DNA of 64,000 nt, from assembly GCF_009668025.1 (NCBI RefSeq), contig NZ_WJXZ01000002.1, positions 379,216 to 443,215 of the forward strand, given 5' to 3'. Below, in pieces: positions 1 to 9,271 of this stretch. Position 1 is the stretch's first letter. Each line of letters opens with the position of its first letter. Source of the stretch: Larkinella terrae (GTDB lineage: Bacteria; Bacteroidota; Bacteroidia; Cytophagales; Spirosomataceae). The translations under genes and the position numbers were made by a program. A model generated the notes under the pieces. It was not told where the DNA came from, did no database searches, and worked only from the letters and a program-made list of their open reading frames with translations.

Positions 1-2
1 TT

Positions 3-1403
3 TCGGTGAATTACACCAACCTGAATCCGCTGTTTAACGTTCTGAAATCGAACATCAACTGGCTTCACTCGCCGGAAGCGGGCGGCACGTCGATCATTCT
101 GACGCAACCCATCGGCCGGCGCGGTTTACTGAAACATTACACCGACCTTTCGATGGCGTATCAGGGCATCGAGTTTCGGAATTTTACCGGCGACTTCCGG
201 GCATCACCGTTCACGGTTCGTAACCGGAATGCCTTTTCGATGACCACTTTTCAAACCACCTGGGACGAAGGGCGCTGGGGGCTGCAAACCGGTGTCAGCT
301 ATAATTACAACCGCGACCGGCTGGGCATCGATACGGTTTCGGCGCGAACGCAGGAACAGCGGATGCAGGCGCGGGCGGTTTTAACGCGCTCGCTGAGCAG
401 TAAAGTTTCGTTGCTGACCGGGGCCGAACTTCACCGGTATACGTACCAAAACCGCTACAGCATCTGGGGCGGCTCGCTAACGGACTGGTATTCGGCGGTT
501 TTTGTGGAAACGGAAGTGTTTTTTACCCGGAAACTGGCCGTGCGGGCGGGTTTGCGCGGGGAACGGTCGTCGGTGATTGACCGGGCAACTGTGTCACCCC
601 GCCTGTCGATGGCCTACAAAACCGATTCCTACGGGCAGGTGTCGCTGGCGGCCGGTCAGTTTTACCAGAACCCCGACCAGACCTATCTGCTGACGAACCG
701 GACGCTGAACTTCGAGCAGGCCAATCATTTGATTCTGAATTACCAGCGGATTCGGGATAACCGCACGTTTCGCGTCGAGGCATTTTACAAGGATTACCGG
801 AATCTGGTCCGGGAAAACACCAACGGCATTTACGATCCCAATATCTATCGGTTTCCGACCAGCCGGACCAACAACAGCGGTTTTGGCTACGCGAAGGGAT
901 TTGATCTGTTCTGGCGCGATAAAAAATCGATGAAAAATGTCGATTACTGGGTGTCGTACTCCTTTCTGGACACCAGGCGACTTTTCCGTAATTACCCGAC
1001 CGAAGCCATGCCGACTTTCGCGGCCACGCATACGCTGAACCTCGTTTTCAAGAAATACTTTCCGGCGCTGGGCATCAACACCGGCGCTACGTATTCGCTC
1101 GCCAGCGGGCGGCCCTATTACAATCCGGGCAGCGACCGGTTTCTGGGCGACAAAACGCGCCCGTACAGCAACCTGAGCGTGAACATGAGTTACATCAAAA
1201 TCCTGCCCCGGAAGTTTCTGGTACTGTATGCGTCGGCGGAAAACCTGCTGGGAACGAAGAATAGTTACGGGTATCGGTACACGCCCGACGGCCGCCAGAA
1301 GTTTGCCGTGGTGCCGCCGTTCTACCGGTTTTTCTTCGTCGGAGCGGTTTTGAGCCTTACCCGAAAACCGATTGATCCTGAATTGATTAGTAATCCGAAT
1401 TAG
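3..1403 (+). CDS. TonB-dependent outer-membrane receptor, C-terminal part (5' truncated by window edge)
   Basis: The reading frame is open to the window edge, so this is the 3' portion of a longer gene; the GTG at 6 is not taken as the true start. About 465 residues are visible. They show the alternating aromatic/polar beta-strands and short turns of an outer-membrane beta-barrel (for example DKTRPYSNLSVNMSYIKI and LYASAENLLG near the C terminus), as in the 'outer membrane beta-barrel' family of TonB receptors of Bacteroidota. The signal peptide, carboxypeptidase-like domain and plug would lie upstream. The next gene starts 2 bases after the stop and the run continues to 4498 with small gaps, so it probably heads one transcription unit ending in a LytS/LytTR pair. 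The ligand cannot be told from this part. Confidence 0.85.
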   Translation, partial: SVNYTNLNPLFNVLKSNINWLHSPEAGGTSIILTQPIGRRGLLKHYTDLSMAYQGIEFRNFTGDFRASPFTVRNRNAFSMTTFQTTWDEGRWGLQTGVSYNYNRDRLGIDTVSARTQEQRMQARAVLTRSLSSKVSLLTGAELHRYTYQNRYSIWGGSLTDWYSAVFVETEVFFTRKLAVRAGLRGERSSVIDRATVSPRLSMAYKTDSYGQVSLAAGQFYQNPDQTYLLTNRTLNFEQANHLILNYQRIRDNRTFRVEAFYKDYRNLVRENTNGIYDPNIYRFPTSRTNNSGFGYAKGFDLFWRDKKSMKNVDYWVSYSFLDTRRLFRNYPTEAMPTFAATHTLNLVFKKYFPALGINTGATYSLASGRPYYNPGSDRFLGDKTRPYSNLSVNMSYIKILPRKFLVLYASAENLLGTKNSYGYRYTPDGRQKFAVVPPFYRFFFVGAVLSLTRKPIDPELISNPN

Positions 1404-1405
1404 TT

Positions 1406-1837
1406 ATGACAAACGACGAAAAACAGATCCGGGAATTGCTGGAGACCATCAAGGAAGCCTGGGGAAAGGGAGATGCGCAGTTGTTCAGCTCTTGTTTTAC
1501 CGACGATTGCGATTATGTCACCTTTGCCGGTGACCACCTCGAAGGACGGAAAGCGAATGCGGAAGCGCATAAGGCCTTGTGGAGTGGTATTCTGCGCGGC
1601 TCGAAGCTGAACGGACGCGTGAAGAAAATCCGTTTTCTGACGCCGGATATCGCCCTGGTGTACGGCCTTGGCGCGGTCCAGTTGCGGTGGCAAAAAGCCG
1701 CCCCCAAAGGACGCGACTCGATCAGTACAAACGTCGTCATCCGGCAAAACGGAACCTGGAAAATAACGGCGTTTCACAACTGCCGCATCCAGAAACCGGG
1801 CTTTTTCCAAAAACTATTCATGAAAATTTTTAGCTAA
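1406..1837 (+). CDS. SnoaL/NTF2-like protein (SgcJ/EcaC or DUF4440 type)
   Basis: This 143-residue protein has no signal peptide and reads like the small NTF2-like cone fold: an N-terminal helix (EKQIRELLETIKEAWGKGD), a central acidic turn (FTDDCDYVTFAGDHLEG) and C-terminal strands ending in NGTWKITAFHNCRI. That arrangement fits the SgcJ/EcaC and DUF4440 families, many of which have no known substrate. The ATG lies 2 bases after the stop of the receptor gene, so the two are almost certainly co-transcribed. Members can be ketosteroid-isomerase-like enzymes or simple ligand binders; nothing here settles which. The family is fairly sure, the function is not. Confidence 0.75.
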   Translation: MTNDEKQIRELLETIKEAWGKGDAQLFSSCFTDDCDYVTFAGDHLEGRKANAEAHKALWSGILRGSKLNGRVKKIRFLTPDIALVYGLGAVQLRWQKAAPKGRDSISTNVVIRQNGTWKITAFHNCRIQKPGFFQKLFMKIFS

Positions 1838-1891
1838 CCTCAATCATTCCAGTCATCAAAACCATTCTTCAATCATTTAACCAATCAAACC

Positions 1892-2536
1892 ATGAAAAAA
1901 GTAATCCTTTCCCTGACCCTTGCGCTGGCGGTTTTTGCCACAGCGAATGCTCAAAACGAGAAGTACACCAAAGCCATGGAAGACGCGATTGCCAAAGCAA
2001 AGTACACGGTGTCAACGCCCGAGCTTCAGCAAACCGCCGGTCAGTTTGAGCGCATCGGCAGCGCCGAAACCGCCGAATGGTTGCCCGCTTACTGGGCGGC
2101 TTACACCAACGCGCTGCTTTCGCTCAAAGAAACCGACAAGAACAAGAAAGATGCGCTCCTTGACAAGGCGGACGGTTTTTACAAGAAAATTGCCGGACAA
2201 CAGGCGGATAATGACGAACTGCTGGTGTTGGCGGCTGCGCTGGCGAGCTCTCGTTTAGCCGTCGATCCCGAAAACCGCTGGCAGGAATACGGTCCGATTT
2301 TTCAGACCAATCTCGACAAGGCCAAACAGAAGAACCCCGAGAATCCGCGGATTTATCTGTTGCAGGGCCAATCCTTGTTTTATACTCCAGAACAATACGG
2401 GGGTGGTAAGGCCGCAGCCTGTCCGGTGCTGAAACAAGCCGCTGAAAAATTCGCTAAATTCAAACCGGCATCGACCATTCACCCCAATTGGGGCACCGAC
2501 ACGGATCAGTATCTGCTGAGTCAGTGTGGTCAGTGA
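1892..2536 (+). CDS. exported helical (TPR-like) protein of unknown function
   Basis: The 214-residue protein starts with a clear Sec signal peptide (MKKVILSLTLALAVFATANA, cleavage after about residue 20). The rest is a series of amphipathic helices with Ala-rich repeats, resembling degenerate tetratricopeptide repeats: one around the segment EWLPAYWAAYTNALLSLKE and another around NPENPRIYLLQGQSLFYTPE. There is no lipobox, so it is probably a soluble periplasmic protein. It sits 54 bases after the NTF2-like gene and 23 bases before the LytS-type kinase gene, so it likely belongs to the same operon. I do not recognise a named function; a role in sensing or in servicing the upstream receptor is only a guess from position. 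Confidence 0.65.
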   Translation: MKKVILSLTLALAVFATANAQNEKYTKAMEDAIAKAKYTVSTPELQQTAGQFERIGSAETAEWLPAYWAAYTNALLSLKETDKNKKDALLDKADGFYKKIAGQQADNDELLVLAAALASSRLAVDPENRWQEYGPIFQTNLDKAKQKNPENPRIYLLQGQSLFYTPEQYGGGKAAACPVLKQAAEKFAKFKPASTIHPNWGTDTDQYLLSQCGQ

Positions 2537-2559
2537 AAAATCTTAACCCGTAGAGGCTG

Positions 2560-3771
2560 ATGAACTCATTCCAAAACCTGAAATCCGGGAAGCTGTTTCT
2601 TCAGCGCAATCTGCGCGATTGGCTGATTTCGATTGCCATTTGCGCCATGCTGGTATACGGGTTGAGCGGCATCATTTATTTCACGCTGGAACTGGCTAAT
2701 CCAACCGGCGAATACATTGGAATCACGGTGATGATCTGCGTCAGCAACCTGGTCAATGCGGCTGGTGTGCTGATCATCTGTTCGCTGTTCGGGCTGGTGG
2801 CGCACCGGTTTCAATCGGCCTGGGTGCAGCACCTGATTCTGTCACTGATTTTTTTGGTCGTGGTTGGCGTGCTTAATTACCTGATCTGGAGGGGGTTGAT
2901 GATCCACTATTTTGACCCATCAAAAATCGCGGTATATCGGAATAGCGGCAATAATTTGTCGCAGCTCTACCTGCTGTGTCCCATTGTGGTAGGGAACCTG
3001 TTTTTCTATTTTCAGCAGCGCGCCCGCACGTTTACCCGAAAAATTACCGAACAGGAATACCAGTTGCTGCACCTGGAACAACTGAAAACCCGGGCCGAAC
3101 TGGAAGCGCTGCAGGCTAAAATCAATCCCCATTTTTTGTACAATTCACTGAATTCCATTGCCAGTCTGGTGCACGACGAGCCCGACCGGGCCGAGCGGAT
3201 GGTGGTGTTGCTGTCGAAACTTTTCCGGTATACAACCGGGATGAAAAACCGCTATTTCAACACGATTGCCGATGAACTGGAAATGGTGCGAACCTACCTG
3301 GACGTGGAGCAGGTGCGGTTTGGCGACCGCCTGACGTACCGCATCGACCTGCTCGACCCGGCTCTGAAGGAGGTGCAGATTCCGCAGTTTCTGCTGCAAC
3401 CGCTGGTCGAAAATGCCATCAAACACGGTATTTCGAAAGTGGCCGGGCCGGGGGCGATTATTCTCCGGATCACGGAGGAAAATGGCTGGCTTTGCTGCCG
3501 GATTCACGACAATGGACCGGTTTTTCCGGAAGAACTCGTAGCGGGGTACGGTTTGCAAAGTATTCAGGATAAACTGAAACTGCTGTACGGCACCGACGCC
3601 CGCTTACTGGTCGAAAACAAACCGATGAAAGAGGTGGTGGTACAGATCAAAAAAGACCGGTTGAACTCATCGCTGGAAGTTCTCCGACCCCCGTTGTCAA
3701 CCGAAATCAAATCTACTGAACGTTTGAAGCATGGCAAATCAATTTCCCCTCCGGACGCTGCTGATCGATGA
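2560..3771 (+). CDS. LytS-type sensor histidine kinase (His_kinase family)
   Basis: This 403-residue membrane sensor has four predicted transmembrane segments in roughly the first 155 residues, a short coiled coil (EQEYQLLHLEQLKTRAELEAL), then the signature INPHFLYNSLNS with the phospho-accepting His at residue 191. A GHKL ATPase region follows (LVENAIKHGISK, RIHDNGP, GYGLQSIQDKL). This is the LytS/YehU class that partners with LytTR regulators. Its 3' end overlaps the regulator gene by 41 bases, so the pair is translationally coupled. No extracytoplasmic sensor domain is present, so the signal is probably sensed within the membrane. Confidence 0.92.
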   Translation: MNSFQNLKSGKLFLQRNLRDWLISIAICAMLVYGLSGIIYFTLELANPTGEYIGITVMICVSNLVNAAGVLIICSLFGLVAHRFQSAWVQHLILSLIFLVVVGVLNYLIWRGLMIHYFDPSKIAVYRNSGNNLSQLYLLCPIVVGNLFFYFQQRARTFTRKITEQEYQLLHLEQLKTRAELEALQAKINPHFLYNSLNSIASLVHDEPDRAERMVVLLSKLFRYTTGMKNRYFNTIADELEMVRTYLDVEQVRFGDRLTYRIDLLDPALKEVQIPQFLLQPLVENAIKHGISKVAGPGAIILRITEENGWLCCRIHDNGPVFPEELVAGYGLQSIQDKLKLLYGTDARLLVENKPMKEVVVQIKKDRLNSSLEVLRPPLSTEIKSTERLKHGKSISPPDAADR

Positions 3772-4498
3772 TGAACCGCTGGCCCTGAACCGGCTCCGGC
3801 GTTTGCTGAACCGGTACGATGATACGTTCGAGATTGTCGGTGAAGCCATCAATGGCCTGGAAGGACTCCGGGCCGTTGAGGTGCTGGAACCGGACCTGAT
3901 TTTTCTGGACATTGAAATGCCGGGGCTGAACGGTTTTGAAATGCTGGCCAGGCTGCCTTATCTGCCAATTGTGGTTTTTGCCACGGCCTACGACGATTAT
4001 GCAGTTCGCGCTTTCGAGGAAAACTCGATCGATTACCTGCTGAAACCGATCGAACCGGAGCGTCTGGAAAAAACCGTCGAGCGCATCCGGAAATCACGGA
4101 CAACGCCGGTTGGTTCGAGCCCGGACTTGCGGCACGTGCTGGAAATGCTGAAACCGAAGAAAGAACTGCATTCCATTTCCGTCAAAACCGGGGATCGCAT
4201 TTTGCTGATTCCGCTGACCAGCATTGCCTGGTTCGAAGCCGAAGATAAGTACGTTTTCCTGCATACCCTTGACGGTGAGCAGTTTCTGACCAATTATACC
4301 ATTTCCACGCTCGAAGAAAAATTGCCCGACACGTTCACGCGAATCAGCCGCTCGACTTTGTTGAATTCCCGCCATATCCGGGAAATTCAGCGGCATTTCA
4401 ACGGGAAATTCGTCGTCATCATGCGGGATAAGAAATCCTCTCAACTGATGACAGGCAGCAGTTTTCACGACAACCTGAAAAGCCTGATGGAATTGTAG
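3731..4498 (+). CDS. LytTR-family response regulator
   Basis: The protein has 255 residues. An N-terminal receiver domain carries the acidic pocket (LIDDEPL) and the phospho-acceptor Asp60 in FLDIEMPGLNGF, with the conserved Lys in YLLKPIEPERL. A C-terminal LytTR DNA-binding domain follows from about residue 145 (ISVKTGDRILLIPL through the FTRISRSTLLN motif). The start codon lies inside the kinase gene (41-base overlap), which makes this the kinase's partner. LytTR proteins typically bind two direct repeats about two helical turns apart. The gene converges on the hybrid sensor gene with only 13 bases between stops. Confidence 0.93.
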   Translation: MANQFPLRTLLIDDEPLALNRLRRLLNRYDDTFEIVGEAINGLEGLRAVEVLEPDLIFLDIEMPGLNGFEMLARLPYLPIVVFATAYDDYAVRAFEENSIDYLLKPIEPERLEKTVERIRKSRTTPVGSSPDLRHVLEMLKPKKELHSISVKTGDRILLIPLTSIAWFEAEDKYVFLHTLDGEQFLTNYTISTLEEKLPDTFTRISRSTLLNSRHIREIQRHFNGKFVVIMRDKKSSQLMTGSSFHDNLKSLMEL

Positions 4499-4511
4499 AG
4501 GAAATACCGAT

Positions 4512-7500
4512 TCAGGCATTTTCGGGCGTTCGGAGAAAGGACGCGGGATACTTTCCGAAGCGTTGGAGAAACAGGCGGGAAAAATAAACTGGGTCCTGAA
4601 AACCCACGGCAAAACATACCTCCTTCACGGTAATGTACGTCTGTTTTTCCAGCCACTCCCGGGCGGCCTGAAGCCGCACTTCCTGAATAAACTGGTTTGG
4701 CGAAAAACCGGTCAGCTTTTTCAGTCGTCGGTACAACTGCCGTTCGCTGCTGTTGACAGCTTCGGCCAGGGTGTTTACCTGGAAATACCGGTTTGCCAGG
4801 TTTTTCATCGTGATCTGCTGCAGTTGCAACAGCCATTCCTCCTCCGCGGAAGCCGGGGTGGTCGAAGCGGTTTCGTCGGTCAGGTGCTGCTGCCAGACCT
4901 GGCGTTCCTGCGACCGCTCGAGCAAATTGCTGATGCGCGTGAGCAATTCGTCTTCGTCAAATGGCTTGGTCATGTAATCGGCGACGCCCAGCCGCAGGGC
5001 CTGTAGCTTCACATCCTGGCTGTTGCGGGCCGTCAGCATTAAAACCGGAATATCGCGCAGACCGGGATGCTGCCGGATTTCGTTGACCAGCGCCAGACCG
5101 TCCATATCGGGCATCATCAGGTCGGTTAGAATCAACTGCGGAAAATCAGCCACTGACAAAGTCTTCAGCCACTGCCAAGCTTCGCGCCCGTTGCGGGTGA
5201 CGTGAACCAGGTAGGACGGCGATAGAATGGCGGTCAGGTAATGCACCATATCTGAATTGTCTTCAACCAGCAGGAGTTGAGCCGCCACCGCATCGGAATC
5301 AGCCGGAAGCGAGCTGGGAACCGGCGTTCGCGGCAGTTTCGATTCGGTTGGAAACAGGGCTTCTTCCGCCGGGGCGACTGGCTGATAAGGATACGTGAAG
5401 CTGAACGAACTCCCTTTCTGAAGCTGACTGACCACGGCCAGTTTCCCGCCCCAAAGCTGGCAGTATTCATACGAAAGCGCCAGCCCGATGCCGGTGCCGC
5501 CCCGCAGGGGCGCATCGGGCTGGCGCGATTGGTAATACCGCTCGAAAATATGGGGCACGTCGTCGGGATGAATGCCGCTGCCGGTATCGGTTACCTCCAC
5601 CTGCACGGTTTCCGGAAGTTGCCGCACCTGCACCGTAACCTGCCCACCGGCGGGCGTAAACTTAAGGGCATTGGCCAGCAGATTGTTCAGAACGGTTTCT
5701 ACTTTCAGCACATCCAGCAGCATCCAAAGCGGCTGGTTGGTTCCCATTGCGGTGAGCCTGATTCCGGTAAAGTCGGCCTGCGGGCTAAATTTGGCGACGG
5801 TCTGGTTGATGAGGTTCGACAGCTCAGCGGGTTGCTGCGTGAGCTGCATCTGATTAACATCGAGCTTGGACAGATCGAGTAAATCGCTCACCATCGTCAG
5901 CAGATGCCGGGCATTGCGGTCCATGGTATTCACCAGGCGGACCAGCGCCGGGTCGGAAAGTTGCTTCGATAAATAGGCTAATGGACCGAGCAGCAAGGTT
6001 AACGGAGTCCGGAATTCGTGCGAGACATTGGCGAAAAACCGGGATTTCAGCGTTGCGCTGGCCTGTAAGTCGGCTGCCTGTTGTTCAATCAGGGCCTTAT
6101 CCTGGATGATCTGGGCTGTTCGACGGGTAACCTCCTCTTCCAGCCGTTTGGTTTCCTGAATGAGCCGCCGGTTGCGCCATCGGAAAATGCTGATAAGGAA
6201 ACCCAGCAGAATCAGGCCGCTAACGATGAAAAAGGATGTTTGCTGATAAAACGGTTTTAACGCCTTGATCGGAATGGTCATGATTTCGGAGGCCCACTGT
6301 CCGTTGGGATTTTGCGCCCGAACCTGGAGTTGATAGCGACCCGGCGGTAAGCCATTGATGGACAAATCCCGCAGCGGCTGTGAGCTCCAGTAATCCTGCC
6401 AGTTGACAATGCGATACCACAAACGGAATTGCTGGCCATAGCGGTAGTCGAGGAGCGCAAACGTAAGGGAAAAAGACCGGGTTGGCGGTCGCAGGGAAAT
6501 GTTACCTCTCTCCTGGTAATCCTTCAGTTTATTTGTTCGTTGGCCGGTAGTGGCATCGAGTTGCTCATAGCGGGTAACCAGCAGCGGAGCCAGGATGGAT
6601 TTCTCCGAAATTTCCTCATCGGGTCGTAACGCCGTAATGCCATTCAGTCCCCCCAGAAAAAGTTGCCCGTCCGGACTCTCGAACTGCGAAGCGAAGTTGA
6701 ATTCTTCGTGCGTAATGCCGTCCCGGGGTAGAAAAATTCCGGTCTGGTGCGTTTGTTTCTGAAACCAGGTCAAACCATAATTACTCGGGAGCCAAAGCCG
6801 GCCCCGGCGATCTTCGTGGATCGAATACAGATCGTTATTGGAGAGTCCGTTCTCGCGGGTAAACTGCTGCCAGCGCCCCGTGCCGCGCTCCCAGCGGATC
6901 AAGCCCCCGCCGAACGTAGCCAGCCAGTAAATGCCGGGCTGGGTGCGGTCGCGGTGGACATACGTAATGTGGTCGAACGGCAATTGTCGGGGGGGCGCAT
7001 CCCGTGAACTGTACCGGGCCGTAATGCCCCGCAAGGTGTCCAGGAGATAAAGCCCCGACGAAGCCGCTACCCAGGCCCCGCCCACACCAGTGTCCGGACA
7101 AAAACTGTTGACCCGGTTGTTTGCCAGTTCCCGGTATTGATTGTAGCGGGAAAACGGGCGGTTTTGCTGCTGGTGGGTATTAAAACAGGAAAGGCCTTCA
7201 TCGTAGCCCAGCCAGAAATTGGTGCGCCCATCCTGCCAGAGAGCCCAGACCATCGAGTTGGCTTGCTGCAACGGGTATTTTTGGATGGCCAGGGTAGCCG
7301 GATTGATTCGGGCCAGGGTGTTCCCCAGCACTAGTGTCCAGATCTGGTTATCACGCCCGCGGATGGCTGGCCCATAGGCACCAAAAGTTACCCGCTGGCT
7401 CTGGCCGGTTTTCAGGTTCATCAGCGAACTGACACCCGTATACGGCCAGTTGTTGTTGGCCCACAGCCAGTCCCCGATCCGGACAATGCCCCGGGTGCTT

Positions 7501-8732
7501 TGCCTGGAAGTAACCGTTTCGTGGTCGGGCTGGTAGAAATACCGCTGAAACCGATTGCGTTCAACGGTCATCAGCAGAAAACCGTTCTGCGTACTGATCC
7601 AAACGGCGCCGGTCCGATCCACGAATACCTGTTCGAGCGCGGACAGGGTAGCGATGGGAAAGCCCGACGCGGCCAGGTCGAACACAATACCGTGCTTCGG
7701 GTGCCAGGCAAACAACACATTTTTCCCCAGCACCCAGAATAAATCGTGGTGCGCATCGTACACCATTTTATTGCCGATGAGACGGAAATTGCCCGGGTCT
7801 GGGAAGGGATTAGCCCGAAAACGGATCGGCACATCCGTTAATGACCCATCGCTGGCCAGGCGGTAGAGCAACCGATCAACTTGATTCGGAGCCAGCCGGG
7901 GGGCGTCGGGTGCCCGATTTCCGGCTGCGAATGGTTTTTCGTTGCACAGAAAAACCGTACCCGACGAATCGGACCAGACCGGAGCGAGGCCAGCCGGTAT
8001 TTGCCGCTGGCGACGCACTCGCCCGTTGGGCCAAAGTTCAATCAATTGATTTTTTTGCCCGGTTTTAGTTGAATCCGGCGAAAAAACGAGCAGCACTGTT
8101 CGATCCGCGGCTACGAACAGATTGACAAGGGTTGCGGAGGGTACACGGTGGCGATACAAGGGTTGAAAGCGGCCCTGGCCTTCATACCGCCAAAGGGTAC
8201 CATCCCGGGTTGGCACCAGGAGGAGACCGGCGGGCAGGCTGCTGTTGCGATGTAAACCGTTCAGATTAAGTATATCCGATGTCTTAAACGGAAGTTTTCG
8301 GTGAAACAGATTTTCGAAAGAGGACGGTTTTTGCTGGCCCGACAGTAAAATTTCAATCTGTCGGTAGGGACTGGAAGTCATGTTTTTAAAAAACCACAAA
8401 TTACCCGAAGGATCATTCCGAATGGCCAGGATAACGGGAAAAACCCGGCCGGTTCCGGTAGTTTGTCCGGATGGGAGCGCCCGAAACGTCTGCCCATCAA
8501 ACCGGTAGGCATTGTTGAGGGTACCAATCCAGGCAAATCCCTGCTGGTCCTGTCCGATCGTCATTACCCCCCGGTTTGGCAAGCCCTCCCCGAGCGAGTA
8601 ATGCTGCACTTTGACAATATACGGCGAATCCGCCCATCCTGCTTGTGTGAACAGACATAAACTAACCAGTACAATTTTCCTCACCAATGGTTGCCACTGG
8701 TGAGAATAATTTAATCTTACACACGTCCGCAT
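4512..8732 (-). CDS. hybrid two-component sensor-regulator (propeller repeats, kinase, receiver, AraC output)
   Basis: This single protein of 1,406 residues holds a whole signalling pathway. After a signal sequence (to about residue 35) come the periplasmic two-component propeller repeats (motifs such as GFAWIGTLNNAYRFDG, GAVWISTQNGFLL, GRLWLPSNYGLTWF), then a Y_Y_Y domain (WYRIVNWQDYW...LPPGRYQLQVRAQNPNG) and one transmembrane helix near residue 855. Inside the cell are HisKA (His905 in NVSHEFRTPL), HATPase (NNLLANALKFTPAGG, GTGIGLALSYEY), a receiver domain (Asp1204 in LTDLMMPDMDG) and a C-terminal AraC helix-turn-helix. In Bacteroidota such proteins sense oligosaccharides and switch on polysaccharide utilisation genes. 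No SusC/SusD pair lies next to it, so its target is not visible here. Confidence 0.95.
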   Translation of the reverse strand: MRTCVRLNYSHQWQPLVRKIVLVSLCLFTQAGWADSPYIVKVQHYSLGEGLPNRGVMTIGQDQQGFAWIGTLNNAYRFDGQTFRALPSGQTTGTGRVFPVILAIRNDPSGNLWFFKNMTSSPYRQIEILLSGQQKPSSFENLFHRKLPFKTSDILNLNGLHRNSSLPAGLLLVPTRDGTLWRYEGQGRFQPLYRHRVPSATLVNLFVAADRTVLLVFSPDSTKTGQKNQLIELWPNGRVRRQRQIPAGLAPVWSDSSGTVFLCNEKPFAAGNRAPDAPRLAPNQVDRLLYRLASDGSLTDVPIRFRANPFPDPGNFRLIGNKMVYDAHHDLFWVLGKNVLFAWHPKHGIVFDLAASGFPIATLSALEQVFVDRTGAVWISTQNGFLLMTVERNRFQRYFYQPDHETVTSRQSTRGIVRIGDWLWANNNWPYTGVSSLMNLKTGQSQRVTFGAYGPAIRGRDNQIWTLVLGNTLARINPATLAIQKYPLQQANSMVWALWQDGRTNFWLGYDEGLSCFNTHQQQNRPFSRYNQYRELANNRVNSFCPDTGVGGAWVAASSGLYLLDTLRGITARYSSRDAPPRQLPFDHITYVHRDRTQPGIYWLATFGGGLIRWERGTGRWQQFTRENGLSNNDLYSIHEDRRGRLWLPSNYGLTWFQKQTHQTGIFLPRDGITHEEFNFASQFESPDGQLFLGGLNGITALRPDEEISEKSILAPLLVTRYEQLDATTGQRTNKLKDYQERGNISLRPPTRSFSLTFALLDYRYGQQFRLWYRIVNWQDYWSSQPLRDLSINGLPPGRYQLQVRAQNPNGQWASEIMTIPIKALKPFYQQTSFFIVSGLILLGFLISIFRWRNRRLIQETKRLEEEVTRRTAQIIQDKALIEQQAADLQASATLKSRFFANVSHEFRTPLTLLLGPLAYLSKQLSDPALVRLVNTMDRNARHLLTMVSDLLDLSKLDVNQMQLTQQPAELSNLINQTVAKFSPQADFTGIRLTAMGTNQPLWMLLDVLKVETVLNNLLANALKFTPAGGQVTVQVRQLPETVQVEVTDTGSGIHPDDVPHIFERYYQSRQPDAPLRGGTGIGLALSYEYCQLWGGKLAVVSQLQKGSSFSFTYPYQPVAPAEEALFPTESKLPRTPVPSSLPADSDAVAAQLLLVEDNSDMVHYLTAILSPSYLVHVTRNGREAWQWLKTLSVADFPQLILTDLMMPDMDGLALVNEIRQHPGLRDIPVLMLTARNSQDVKLQALRLGVADYMTKPFDEDELLTRISNLLERSQERQVWQQHLTDETASTTPASAEEEWLLQLQQITMKNLANRYFQVNTLAEAVNSSERQLYRRLKKLTGFSPNQFIQEVRLQAAREWLEKQTYITVKEVCFAVGFQDPVYFSRLFLQRFGKYPASFLRTPENA

Positions 8733-9271
8733 CTTATAACCTGGCCTCTTATACGTTCCGGTATTTGCACCCCATCAGCCACCTGGATTAATTTGGCGGG
8801 CCAGAGTGGAATACCTAAAATGAGTCAGTAAAAGGAGAACTTAAAGGTAATCATTTTCGAAGAAGATCACGATAATAAACCAGAATCTTCAGTTCGGCCT
8901 CCTTTCTGTCCAATTGATTTAATTTTTATAGGTAAGTATTGCATTTTACCCAATTCTTTCTTTCCGGTAAGACAGCAGTTGTGGGTTGGTGGTTGCACTG
9001 CCATCGGCGAGAATATAACCGCCGTGTTTTTCTTTCGCTCACACAAAATCCCTTTCAAAATTTCCTGATTTCCCACTTTTGGCAGAATTGTCCCAGTAGT
9101 TTGGCAGGATTGTAAGGGATTCATGCCGGTTATTTGTGCCCAATAATTCTCTGTCCACCTTTTTCAGACAAACTATGGGCTAAAAAGTAGCTTGCCCGGC
9201 GTTTGATTTAATGCCAGTAGTTAATCAGGAACGATTCATGTTGCCGAATCACAACCTTGTAACGGAAACGT
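8733..9271. other. 539-base intergenic region between divergent regulators
   Basis: No convincing gene lies here; a minus-strand open frame at 8867-9124 has no recognisable protein character. The region must hold the promoters of the hybrid sensor (leftward) and of the orphan LytTR regulator (rightward). It contains the tandem direct repeat at 9078-9113 described separately. No strong TAnnTTTG box was seen for the hybrid sensor. Confidence 0.5.
9078..9113 (+). promoter_or_regulatory. tandem 14-base direct repeat, candidate LytTR binding site
   Basis: TTTGGCAGAATTGT (9078-9091) and TTTGGCAGGATTGT (9100-9113) match at 13 of 14 positions and are 22 bases apart, centre to centre. Two direct repeats two helical turns apart is the known geometry of LytTR-domain sites (AgrA, BtsR/YehT). 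The repeat lies 158 bases upstream of an orphan LytTR gene. A weak promoter-like match (TTG at 9110-9112, 18 bases, then TATTTG) overlaps the second half-site. The site is seen directly; the binding is inferred. Confidence 0.4.

Noticed and set aside
8867-9124. 85-codon minus-strand frame in the gap between regulators
   Set aside because: It has no protein-like pattern, no family resemblance, and it spans the LytTR-like direct repeat.
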